Source of the DNA: Flavobacterium sp. Root186
GTDB lineage: Bacteria > Bacteroidota > Bacteroidia > Flavobacteriales > Flavobacteriaceae
Reading direction: 5' to 3'
Length of the DNA: 64,000 nt
Assembly: GCF_001428525.1 (NCBI RefSeq)
Contig: NZ_LMHW01000010.1
Coordinates: forward strand, 947,853-1,011,852
The translations under genes were made by a program, and so were the position numbers. Below, piece after piece: positions 43,376-51,673 of this stretch. Within the stretch, counting starts at the first letter, position 1. Each line of letters starts with the position of its first letter. The notes under the pieces are model-generated. The model did no database searches. It was not told where the DNA came from and saw nothing but the letters and a program-made list of their open reading frames with translations.

Positions 43376-44764
43376 TTACAAGTGAATTACTTCGCCGTAA
43401 GCATCAGCCACAGCTTCCATAACAGCCTCGCTCATTGTTGGGTGAGGGTGGATAGATTTAAGGATTTCATGACCTGTAGTTTCTAGTTTACGAGCTACAA
43501 CTGCCTCAGCAATCATATCTGTAACACCAGCACCAATCATGTGGCATCCTAACCATTCTCCGTATTTAGCATCGAAGATTACTTTTACAAATCCATCAGG
43601 AGTTCCGGCAGCTTTCGCTTTTCCTGAAGCTGAAAATGGGAATTTACCAATTTTTAATTCGTAACCTTTTTCTTTAGCTTGTTTTTCAGTTAAACCAACA
43701 GAAGCGATTTCAGGAGTTGCGTAAGTACAACCAGGAACGTTTCCATAATCGATTGGTTCTACGTGAAGACCTTTAATTTTCTCTACACAGTTAATTCCTT
43801 CTGCAGAAGCTACGTGAGCTAAGGCCTGACCTGGAGTAACGTCTCCAATTGCATAGTATCCCGGAATGTTAGTTTCGTTGTAAGCGTTTACTAAGATTTT
43901 ATCTCTGTCAACTGCGATTCCAACTTCTTCTAAACCAATATTTTCGATGTTTGTTTTGATTCCAACTGCCGAAAGTACGATGTCAGCTTCAAGAACTTCT
44001 TCTCCTTTTGCAGTTTTAACAAATGCTTTTACTCCTGCACCAGTTGTGTCAATACGCTCAACAGATGAGTTCGTCATAACTTTAATTCCGGCTTTTTTCA
44101 AAGAACGCTCAAATTGTTTTGAGATATCTTCGTCTTCTACAGGAACTACGTTTGGCATAAATTCTACAATAGTAACGTCAGTTCCCATTGAGTTGTAAAA
44201 GTGAGCGAATTCAACTCCAATAGCTCCAGACCCTACAATAATCATAGATTTTGGCTGTGTTGGCAAAGTCATTGCCTGACGGTAACCAATTACTTTTACA
44301 CCATCTTGTGGTAAGTTTGGTAACTCACGAGAGCGAGCTCCGGTTGCGATGATAATGTGATCAGCGCTGTATTCCGTAACTTTATTATCTTTATCTGTAA
44401 CGTCTAGTTTTTTTCCTGGTTTTAGTTTTCCAAAACCTTCGATAACGTCAATTTTGTTTTTTTTCATTAAGAATTGAACACCTTTGCTCATCCCTTCTGC
44501 AACACCACGGCTGCGTTGAACAACAGCAGGAAAATCTTTATCGAATTCAGAAACTTTTAATCCGTAGTCAGAAGCGTGTTTTAAATAATCAAAAACCTGA
44601 GCTGATTTTAATAATGCTTTTGTTGGGATACATCCCCAGTTTAAACATACACCACCAAGGTTTTCTTTTTCAACTACAGCTACTTTAAAGCCTAATTGTG
44701 AAGCTCTAATAGCTGTTACATATCCTCCAGGACCACTTCCTAAAACAATAACGTCGTATTTCAT
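43376..44764 (-). CDS. lpdA: Dihydrolipoyl dehydrogenase
   Basis: The 462-residue FAD-dependent E3 component of 2-oxoacid dehydrogenase complexes and the glycine cleavage system. It has IVLGSGPGGYVTAIRASQLG at the N-terminus and the redox disulfide GGVCLNWGC (C40, C45). The second nucleotide site is VGSGAIGVEFAHFYNSMG, the FAD motif is YYAIGDVT, and the C-terminal dimer-interface catalytic pair is HPHPTMSEAV. It is encoded apart from E1/E2 genes, as is common for a shared E3. Confidence 0.95.
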   Translation of the reverse strand: MKYDVIVLGSGPGGYVTAIRASQLGFKVAVVEKENLGGVCLNWGCIPTKALLKSAQVFDYLKHASDYGLKVSEFDKDFPAVVQRSRGVAEGMSKGVQFLMKKNKIDVIEGFGKLKPGKKLDVTDKDNKVTEYSADHIIIATGARSRELPNLPQDGVKVIGYRQAMTLPTQPKSMIIVGSGAIGVEFAHFYNSMGTDVTIVEFMPNVVPVEDEDISKQFERSLKKAGIKVMTNSSVERIDTTGAGVKAFVKTAKGEEVLEADIVLSAVGIKTNIENIGLEEVGIAVDRDKILVNAYNETNIPGYYAIGDVTPGQALAHVASAEGINCVEKIKGLHVEPIDYGNVPGCTYATPEIASVGLTEKQAKEKGYELKIGKFPFSASGKAKAAGTPDGFVKVIFDAKYGEWLGCHMIGAGVTDMIAEAVVARKLETTGHEILKSIHPHPTMSEAVMEAVADAYGEVIHL

Positions 44765-44896
44765 TTTTTTTGTTTTTAGTATTAACTATCGAAAATGAGA
44801 TTTATAATTCCGAAACTCACTTGCCGATTTTCTTTTGTTATTTGTGCTTGCGAATTTAATGATTTATTTTAAAAACAGTATCATGTAAAAAAGTAA

Positions 44897-44950
44897 AAAG
44901 GTAAAATGTGAGATGTTGATTCAATATCCTACATCTCACATTTTACCTTT
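44897..44950. repeat. 20-bp perfect inverted repeat (AAAGGTAAAATGTGAG type)
   Basis: The arms 44897-44916 and 44931-44950 are exact reverse complements around a 14-base loop. They are followed by aattaac/attaat words up to the stop of the NUMOD4/HNH gene. It is placed as a terminator for that minus-strand gene. Confidence 0.85.
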
Positions 44951-44982
44951 AACATTAATAATTAACCATTTACAATTAATAA

Positions 44983-45579
44983 TTAAACTTTCACATGTCC
45001 CCAGTTTTCGCCGCTGGCAATTCTGCGAATCTGCATTTCGCTTACGCCGAATTGTTTAGCGATCATTTTTAGACGTGTTTTTTGTTCCGGTCTTGCTAAT
45101 ATTTTCTTGATTAACATGACCTTTGTTGTTGTTAATTTTCGTCCGTCGGCTTTTAAGTTGTGTTCGATCAGGTTTTTCTTCGCCTGAATTACGCGTGGAC
45201 TTTTGCGGCTGTGCGCCATCATTTCTTGTTTTGTTGCCCAGCGTAAGTTGCTGATATCGTCATTGCTTCTGTTGTAATCAAGATGCAGAACATAGGTTTG
45301 TTCTTCTGATTGTTTTGGAAGAAAATATTGAGCAACTAATTTGTAGAGAAATAAATATTTATTGATGATTTTGTCATCCTTTTTAACCTTAAATCTAAAA
45401 GTAGGATATCCATCGCTTAAACCGCCTTTTAAGATTCGGCCGTTTTCAATTTCATCAGTAAAGCTTATTAGTCTTCCTCTGTTTGAAATTGCGTATTTAA
45501 GTTGTAATGATGCATTTATTTCTATTTCTTTGAATTCTTCGTTAGGATAAAATCTGTTATGTGGCATTTTCTTTTTCAT
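44983..45579 (-). CDS. NUMOD4/HNH endonuclease-like protein
   Basis: A 198-residue protein. NUMOD4-like YAISNRGRLISF lies at 29-40, and the HNH core VLHLDYNRSNDDISNLRWAT at 97-116 has candidate catalytic H99 and N106. The helix-turn-helix end TRLKMIAKQFGVSEMQIRRI resembles NUMOD-type DNA binding. This is the architecture of group I intron or free-standing homing endonucleases. No intron or interrupted gene is nearby, so it may be free-standing or repurposed. TATCTTTG at 45595-45602 is a plausible -7 element. Confidence 0.82.
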   Translation of the reverse strand: MKKKMPHNRFYPNEEFKEIEINASLQLKYAISNRGRLISFTDEIENGRILKGGLSDGYPTFRFKVKKDDKIINKYLFLYKLVAQYFLPKQSEEQTYVLHLDYNRSNDDISNLRWATKQEMMAHSRKSPRVIQAKKNLIEHNLKADGRKLTTTKVMLIKKILARPEQKTRLKMIAKQFGVSEMQIRRIASGENWGHVKV

Positions 45580-45803
45580 TTAAATTTTGTCTCTCAAAGA
45601 TAAAGAATTCTGAAATGAAGAAAGTTATATTGTAAGTTACATAATATCAACTTTATGATTCTTATAACGCTATTTTAACTTTTTAGAATGATTTTGACAC
45701 TTATTTGGTCAGTTTAAAACTTCAAATTGTGAATTATGCAGTTTTAGATTTTCCGCGAAAGCGCAAATTTTAGCATTTTTACGATTTAAAAAAATGACCA
45801 ATT

Positions 45804-46568
45804 TTATTGATCAAGCCAGTTTTTGAAGTTATTGATTTCTTTTTTACTGATAATTATTGGATCGTTTTCGATAGGAGGAACCGTAAGAATGAGTTCGATT
45901 TTTTGATGCGAATGTTTTACGACTTCTTTTATAATATTTCGGTGTACGATATATTTTCGGTTTATTTTAAAAAAGATAAAAGGATCAAGGCTGTTTATAA
46001 TATCTGTAATTGTGCTGTTGTACAAATAACTGTTTCCTGATTTTACATAGATGAATAAATGCTTTCCTGATGCAGCAAAATAGGTTATCTCAGATTCGTT
46101 TACTGAGATTAGTTTATAGCCGTGATTTACTAAAAAATGACGTTGTATTTTGTTTGTTTCAGGATTTTCGATGGCAACTAAAGACTGCAGTGTTGCATCG
46201 GCATTAAAACTGTCTTTTATTTTTTTGAATTTAGTTAAGGCTTCTAATAGTTCTTGTTCTTCAAAAGGTTTTAAAAGATAATCGATAGTAAAGTGTTTGA
46301 AAACCGAAATAGCGTAAGAGTCATAAGCGGTAACAAAAATAACAGGGCAGGAGATGGTAGCTTTCTCAAATATTTCGAGACTTTTCCCGTCACCCAAATG
46401 AATGTCCATAAAGGCTAAGTCAACATTGTTTTGTTTAAAAAAATCGACTGCTTCTTTTACAGATTTTAAAACTGCAATTTCGGCAATCTGTAAAATGTCC
46501 TGCTGTTCTAAAATTGACTTTAGGTAAGTGGATGCAAGATATTCGTCTTCGACAATGGCAATTTTCAT
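45804..46568 (-). CDS. LytTR-family response regulator
   Basis: A 254-residue regulator. The receiver domain (1-120) has IVEDEY and phospho-acceptor D55 in FMDIHLG, with FVTAYDSYAISVF and LLKPF further on. The LytTR DNA-binding domain (about 140-252) has FLVNHGYKLISVNESEITYFAA and FFKINRKYIVHRNIIKEV. It is the only LytTR protein in the window, and the LytS-type kinase upstream of the protease operon is its obvious partner. Its own promoter lies upstream, after the terminator of the SusCD operon. Confidence 0.93.
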   Translation of the reverse strand: MKIAIVEDEYLASTYLKSILEQQDILQIAEIAVLKSVKEAVDFFKQNNVDLAFMDIHLGDGKSLEIFEKATISCPVIFVTAYDSYAISVFKHFTIDYLLKPFEEQELLEALTKFKKIKDSFNADATLQSLVAIENPETNKIQRHFLVNHGYKLISVNESEITYFAASGKHLFIYVKSGNSYLYNSTITDIINSLDPFIFFKINRKYIVHRNIIKEVVKHSHQKIELILTVPPIENDPIIISKKEINNFKNWLDQ

Positions 46569-46630
46569 TTTCCTTTTGAGATAAAGTTAAAAAGTTTCAT
46601 TTTTAAGTGAGAAGCTCTTAAATGATTTTG

Positions 46631-46661
46631 CAAATATAATTGTCTATAGTTTTTTTACAAC
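46631..46661 (-). promoter_or_regulatory. Promoter of the LytTR regulator gene
   Basis: On the minus strand GTTG (46658-46661), a 19-base spacer and TATATTTG (46631-46638) match the Bacteroidota consensus well. The start codon is about 63 bases further, so the regulator can be made independently of the SusCD operon. Confidence 0.7.
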
Positions 46662-46724
46662 AAGTTTTTATAGGAGTTTGCAGTTTTGTTGTTATTTAAT
46701 CTTTTTTGTTATGTTTCACATATT

Positions 46725-46910
46725 ACTTGTGGTTCAAACGGCGGTTTACGGATTGTGAATATATTGTGTGCCCGTGGTTGAAACCACGGGCTATGTTTTT
46801 TTAGCTTTAATGAAAATCTATGTTTGTAATTTCAAATATTGCCTGTGGTTTCAACCACAGGGTACGTATCGCAAATATATCGTGTTTCAGCGTTTGAAAC
46901 CGTTAGAAAT
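46725..46910. repeat. Array of four related palindromes (GTGGTTGAAACCAC type)
   Basis: Two perfect units, GCCCGTGGTTGAAACCACGG+GC at 46770-46791 and CCTGTGGTTTCAACCACAGG at 46842-46861, are bordered by two degenerate ones (GGTTCAAACGGCGGTTT near 46733 and GTTTCAGCGTTTGAAAC near 46884). Unit spacing is roughly 40-70 bases. This fills most of the 414-base gap between susD and the regulator gene; there is no gene in it. Confidence 0.75.
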
Positions 46911-46930
46911 GTCCTTGATATGAATAATGC

Positions 46931-46965
46931 AAAAGAGGCCCAGCTTTGCAACTGGACCTCTTTAA
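46931..46965 (-). terminator. Terminator of the protease-SusC-SusD operon
   Basis: AAAGAGG-C-CCAG pairs with CTGG-A-CCTCTTT (one mismatch) around a CTTTGCAA loop, 18 bases after the susD stop, ending in TTTT on the minus strand. Confidence 0.8.
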
Positions 46966-46982
46966 AAAAAAACAATAGGTAT

Positions 46983-48302
46983 TTATAGATTGGGATTGTT
47001 TAATCTCGCGTCTGACGGGTAAATAATGGTATATCGCGGATCGTTTTGTATCAATGTATAATCTTCACCATTTACTGTGTGTACGATTTGTTTTTGAGAT
47101 GTTCTTCTTAAATCAAACCAACGTTGTCCTTCAACAGCAAACTCACGGTGTCTTTCTTCGTAAATGAAATTTGTTAAATCTGCAGCATTCATTGCATTAA
47201 CCTCAATTTCAAGTTGTACATAAGCTGCTGCTGTGTATCTGTTTTTGATGAAACTTAAAACAGTTGTTTTTGCATCAGCAATATTGTTCAGTTTTAATGA
47301 AGTTTCTGCTTTTGTTAAATATAACTCAGATGTTCTAAATGAACATTTTTGATCAGCATTTCCACCTTTTTGAATTCTGTAACGGCTTCCGCTTGCTAAG
47401 AAGTAAAGAGGAAAACGTAAATCAGTTGTTTTGCTGTAAGCAGCAATTAAATCTGATGAAGCGTATACAGTTCCTTTCAAGTTGTTTATTAAACCATCTT
47501 CAAGAGCTAGAATAGATTCTTTTGAATCGTATTTGGTAGCAAGAACTGGCGTAGCTTTTAAATCAATTAAAGTGCTGTTAATTGCCAATGCTTTGTTTGC
47601 TGCATCAAGCGATTTTTGCCATTGTTGTACGTATAAGTAAATACGGCTTTCTAAGCTGTATAAAGCAACTTTAGTAAAACGATAGTTTAAACCTTTTGTC
47701 TGAAAATCTTTGTTGATGAATTTTTCAGCCTCTTGAGTATCAGAAATAATTTGATCGTAAATTACTTCTACTGTCTGAGGTACGAAAGCCTGCTCTAAAT
47801 CAATTTGTAAAGCTAAAGGAACTCCTTTGTCTGAACCTGCAGTTGCTGCATTATATGGTTTTCCGAAAAGGTTAATTAAATCAAAGTAAGCCATTGCTCT
47901 CAATGCATAAGCTTCTCCAATTAATTGATTTCTTTCTTCAGATACGTCTAATTTTTTAGACGCCTCGTTGATGATTACGTTCGTATAAAAAATAGTTTTG
48001 TATAAATCTGCATATTGAAAAGTAGTTGTAATACGATCCGGGTTTGCATCTTTCCAAATGTAAATATCTTTATAGTACGTAACGTCATCGCTAAATTCAT
48101 TCATCGTTAATTCGTCTGTACGAACTGCCGTTAATGATTTGTGTTCAGGATATACGTCATATCCTTTTGTTAAAACTGCGCGGTACTGTTCTAATGTTTC
48201 CGGGATAACACGACCAACAGGTTGGATGTCCAGATAATCATCACAGCTTGTTACAGCAAGTGCTGCAGCAAAAAGTAGAATATATTTTGAGAATTTTTTC
48301 AT
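46983..48302 (-). CDS. SusD/RagB family nutrient-binding outer-membrane lipoprotein
   Basis: The 439-residue protein has lipobox AVTSC with C20. SusD-type tetratricopeptide helices follow: ETLEQYRAVLTKGYDVYPEH, EAYALRAMAYFDLINLFGKPY. The C-terminal family segment is FIYEERHREFAVEGQRWFDLRRT. SusD proteins form a lid on the SusC channel and capture the ligand at the cell surface. It begins 11 bases after the SusC stop. With a protease as neighbour, the ligand may be a peptide rather than a glycan (inference). Confidence 0.93.
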   Translation of the reverse strand: MKKFSKYILLFAAALAVTSCDDYLDIQPVGRVIPETLEQYRAVLTKGYDVYPEHKSLTAVRTDELTMNEFSDDVTYYKDIYIWKDANPDRITTTFQYADLYKTIFYTNVIINEASKKLDVSEERNQLIGEAYALRAMAYFDLINLFGKPYNAATAGSDKGVPLALQIDLEQAFVPQTVEVIYDQIISDTQEAEKFINKDFQTKGLNYRFTKVALYSLESRIYLYVQQWQKSLDAANKALAINSTLIDLKATPVLATKYDSKESILALEDGLINNLKGTVYASSDLIAAYSKTTDLRFPLYFLASGSRYRIQKGGNADQKCSFRTSELYLTKAETSLKLNNIADAKTTVLSFIKNRYTAAAYVQLEIEVNAMNAADLTNFIYEERHREFAVEGQRWFDLRRTSQKQIVHTVNGEDYTLIQNDPRYTIIYPSDARLNNPNL

Positions 48303-48313
48303 CTTTAATTTTA

Positions 48314-51300
48314 TTAGAAAGTTACATTACATCCTAAAGTAAATGACTTAGGAACTGGTTGTGCATAAATGTTTCCGAAAGTTTCCGGGTCAAAGTAACC
48401 TTTGTAATCAGAACTAATTACGAATAAGTTTCTAGCTTCAACATTAAGCCTGATGCTTGAAATGTTAATTTGATCTGTAAACGCTTTAGGGAATGTATAA
48501 CCTAAACGCATACTGCTTAATCTCATATAACTCATTTCACTAACCCATGTATCTAAATAATTGTAAGTTGGAATTTGGTTTTGTCCAGAATACCATAGGT
48601 ATGCCATATAAGAATCTCCTGTTCCTGAATCTTTACTAGTAATTCCTGGCAAGTTAGAAGATGTATTAGTTGGTGACCATGCATTTAAAATGTCTCTACT
48701 GTAATTTTGTCCTCTGTCTACGATTGTTCCATTGTATGGAGGAGTTCTTGTTACGGTTTGTTTGATGTTAAATGAAGCTGCAATTGTTAAATCAAAATTA
48801 CTTACTTTAAAAGTATTGGTAATACCTCCTGTAAATTTAGGGTCTCTGTCTCCTAAATAAGTAAACAAATCTCTAAATTCAGCAGCTGATAAATTTGACT
48901 GTGCAAGTTCTCCGGGGAAAATATCTGCAAATGGATCATATAAACCAAAGAATGTCTGAGAGTTTACTGTTTCTCCTTTTTTGTTAACAAATAAAGGATA
49001 TCCGTTTTCATCGATTCCGTTTGTTTTAAATCCAAAGACAGCATTTACAGGACGTCCTTCTCTGTTTGGCAGGTAATCTGTGTCACGAACTTCGATACGG
49101 TCTACATTACTTTTGTTATGAGAAAAGTTAATACTTGTATTCCATTGAAAGTTTGGACGATCAATATTTTTTGTAGACAAAGTAATTTCATAACCTTTGT
49201 TCGTTACTTGTGCCCAGTTCATATTAGTATACTCAAAACCATTTTCTAATGGAAGTGCTCTTAAACCAATTAAGTCAGAACTTTTTCTTCCGTATAAATC
49301 AGTTACAAGGCTAATACGGTTATTGAATAAACCTATATCAGCACCAACGTTAGTATTAGTTGTTTTTTCCCAACGTAATTTTTCATTTGGCGGGCTCTCA
49401 ACATCAATAATCTGCTCATTTTGTCCAGGTAAAATAATAGTTGTACCATTAGTACCCATTACATAAGGAGAAGTGTTTTTATCAATATTTCCTTGTAAAC
49501 CATAAGAAGCACGAAGTCTTAAGTTAGAAAGTGTTAAGTTATCTTTTAAGAAATCTTCTTCAGAAACTGCCCAAGAAGCAGATGTTGACCAAAGTGGTAA
49601 ATATTTGTATTTTGGATCTACACCAAATAAATCAGAACCATCGTATCTCACACTTCCAAATACACTATATTTTCTGTTGTAAGTATAAGAAGCAGTAGCA
49701 AAGAAAGAAGCAAAAGCATTTTCATTCTCAGTTTTAGCATACTGTCTATAATCTGCGTTTTTAGCAAAGTTAGTATTAGGGAAAATGATTTGCTGAGTTG
49801 TTAAGTTCTTCTCATCAAAACCAAATCCTTTAGTTGCAATAGATGTTGTGTAGTTTCTTCTTAACTCATTACCAACCATTGCTTCGATTTCGTGTTTTTC
49901 AGCAATTTCAGTTTTATAACTCACCATTGTTTTTAAGTTATACTGAAAAAAGTCTGTATTAGAGTTTTGAATAATACCACCTTCTGGAAGGAAATAATTG
50001 TAAGCTCCGTTAGTAAAATAACGTGATTTTTCTTTTTGTTTTCTTGTGTAATAAGTTTCTTTTCCAGCAAATTTCTCACTAGCTGTATTGTCTAATTGTA
50101 AACCTAATTGAGAGCTTACTTTTAAATCATTAGTAAGTTTATATTCAGCATCTAATAGCGCTTTAATAGCTCTTGTTTTTAAATCGTAAGAAGTATTTGC
50201 TCTTTCTTCTAATATATTAAAAGGTACGTAACGATCAGAATAACCAGCTATGTCCGGGTCATATTTGTAACTTCCATCTGCATTGTATGGAGTTAAATAT
50301 GGATTTACGTTTCTTGAGTAATTAGATGGATTTGTAAACGCATCTGTATCTGTAAGGTAAGATGTAGTTTTGTTTTCAGAACCAAAAATTCCAACACCAA
50401 CTTTAAACTTATCTGTTATTTGGTAATTGTTTTTTAATGTTAAGTTGTAACGTTTGAAACCAGTTCCAATAGTTGCTCCTTTTTCATCATAGTATCCTAA
50501 AGAGAAATAGTAATCAGATTTTTCTCCACCACCAGATAGACTTAAACCGTGTTGCGTGTTGATAGCAGTTTGGTATAATAAGTTACCCCAGTTTGTGTTA
50601 TTTCCTCTTAAAGAATTGATTGACTCTTGTGTTGCAGGGCTTAAAGCAGAAAATCCGCCAGCTCTGTAAGCATCTAACTCACCAGATCCGTTTAAAAGAC
50701 GAGAAATATCTCCACCAGTATCTCTGTAAGTCAAATCTGCACGGCTCGCCATATTAAGTTCTAAATCAATTTTCTCGTTTGAGTTCATTAAGTTTAATTT
50801 AGAAAACTGAGGTCTTTGCGTGATAAAAGTATTAGTATTGAAACTTACAACCATTTTACCAGCTCTACCTTTTTTAGTAGTTACCACGATTACACCGTTT
50901 GCAGCACGAGCACCATAAATAGCCGTTGCAGCAGCATCTTTTAAAATCGTAATATCTTTAATATCATCCGGATTTAAACCTGCAATAGAGTAGTTGTTTA
51001 ATACGTCGATATTGTCTTTGTCAAAGTTTTTAGGAACTTCATTTCCTTCTAATGGTAAACCATCCAATACCCATAAAGGATCTTGTGTACCGTTAAGAGA
51101 AGCTGTACCCCTGATTCTGATTTTCGCAGGCGCTCCAGGTGCTCCAGATGGCGTGCTTACAGCAACCCCGGCAATTTGTCCTACCAATAATTGGTCAATA
51201 CTAGAAACCCCTGTTTGCTGAATTGCAGACATGTCGATTTTAGAAACCGCAGCAGTAAGTTTTCTTTTCTCAATTTTTTGATAACCTGTTACAACAACCT

Positions 51301-51652
51301 CCTGAAGTTTTGCAGTTTCAGATGTTAAGTTGATCGTATAATTTTTTTGAGCAGAAAGTTCAAGGGTATACGATTTGTAGCCCATGAAAGTAACTCTCAA
51401 AGAAGTAATATTTTTTGAAATTTTCAAGGTGAATTTACCGTCGAAATCTGTAGTAGTTCCGATTCCTTCACTTTGAATAATACCTGCCATAGCAGTTTTA
51501 TTTGAGATCGAATTATTCTCAACAAAGATCGATGCACCAGGAATTGGCGACAAGTCGGCTTCATCTTGAATGATCCCCGTAATAGTTCGGGATTCCTGCG
51601 AATATCCTGCGATGGCCAGGAACAGCAGTAGGGCATGTAGAATTTTTTTCAT
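48314..51652 (-). CDS. SusC/RagA family TonB-dependent outer-membrane transporter
   Basis: A 1112-residue transporter. The signal peptide (1-18) is followed by a carboxypeptidase-like regulatory domain (ITGIIQDEADLSPIPGASIFVE, TTDFDGKFTLKI). A TonB-box-like region LQEVVVTGYQ comes next, then a plug (about 125-260, with AAATAIYGARAANGVIVVTTKKG) and a 22-strand barrel ending in an aromatic residue (FTLGCNVTF). It imports bound ligands using TonB energy. It starts 21 bases after the protease stop. Length is typical for SusC. Confidence 0.95.
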   Translation of the reverse strand: MKKILHALLLFLAIAGYSQESRTITGIIQDEADLSPIPGASIFVENNSISNKTAMAGIIQSEGIGTTTDFDGKFTLKISKNITSLRVTFMGYKSYTLELSAQKNYTINLTSETAKLQEVVVTGYQKIEKRKLTAAVSKIDMSAIQQTGVSSIDQLLVGQIAGVAVSTPSGAPGAPAKIRIRGTASLNGTQDPLWVLDGLPLEGNEVPKNFDKDNIDVLNNYSIAGLNPDDIKDITILKDAAATAIYGARAANGVIVVTTKKGRAGKMVVSFNTNTFITQRPQFSKLNLMNSNEKIDLELNMASRADLTYRDTGGDISRLLNGSGELDAYRAGGFSALSPATQESINSLRGNNTNWGNLLYQTAINTQHGLSLSGGGEKSDYYFSLGYYDEKGATIGTGFKRYNLTLKNNYQITDKFKVGVGIFGSENKTTSYLTDTDAFTNPSNYSRNVNPYLTPYNADGSYKYDPDIAGYSDRYVPFNILEERANTSYDLKTRAIKALLDAEYKLTNDLKVSSQLGLQLDNTASEKFAGKETYYTRKQKEKSRYFTNGAYNYFLPEGGIIQNSNTDFFQYNLKTMVSYKTEIAEKHEIEAMVGNELRRNYTTSIATKGFGFDEKNLTTQQIIFPNTNFAKNADYRQYAKTENENAFASFFATASYTYNRKYSVFGSVRYDGSDLFGVDPKYKYLPLWSTSASWAVSEEDFLKDNLTLSNLRLRASYGLQGNIDKNTSPYVMGTNGTTIILPGQNEQIIDVESPPNEKLRWEKTTNTNVGADIGLFNNRISLVTDLYGRKSSDLIGLRALPLENGFEYTNMNWAQVTNKGYEITLSTKNIDRPNFQWNTSINFSHNKSNVDRIEVRDTDYLPNREGRPVNAVFGFKTNGIDENGYPLFVNKKGETVNSQTFFGLYDPFADIFPGELAQSNLSAAEFRDLFTYLGDRDPKFTGGITNTFKVSNFDLTIAASFNIKQTVTRTPPYNGTIVDRGQNYSRDILNAWSPTNTSSNLPGITSKDSGTGDSYMAYLWYSGQNQIPTYNYLDTWVSEMSYMRLSSMRLGYTFPKAFTDQINISSIRLNVEARNLFVISSDYKGYFDPETFGNIYAQPVPKSFTLGCNVTF

Positions 51653-51673
51653 GTTTTGGGTTTGGGTTATGTA

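Noticed and set aside
44983..45579. NUMOD4/HNH protein as part of a group I intron
   Set aside because: No split gene or intron core is visible around it; flanking genes are intact.
46725..46910. Repeated palindromes considered as a CRISPR array
   Set aside because: Units differ in length and sequence, spacing is irregular, and there are no cas genes in the window.
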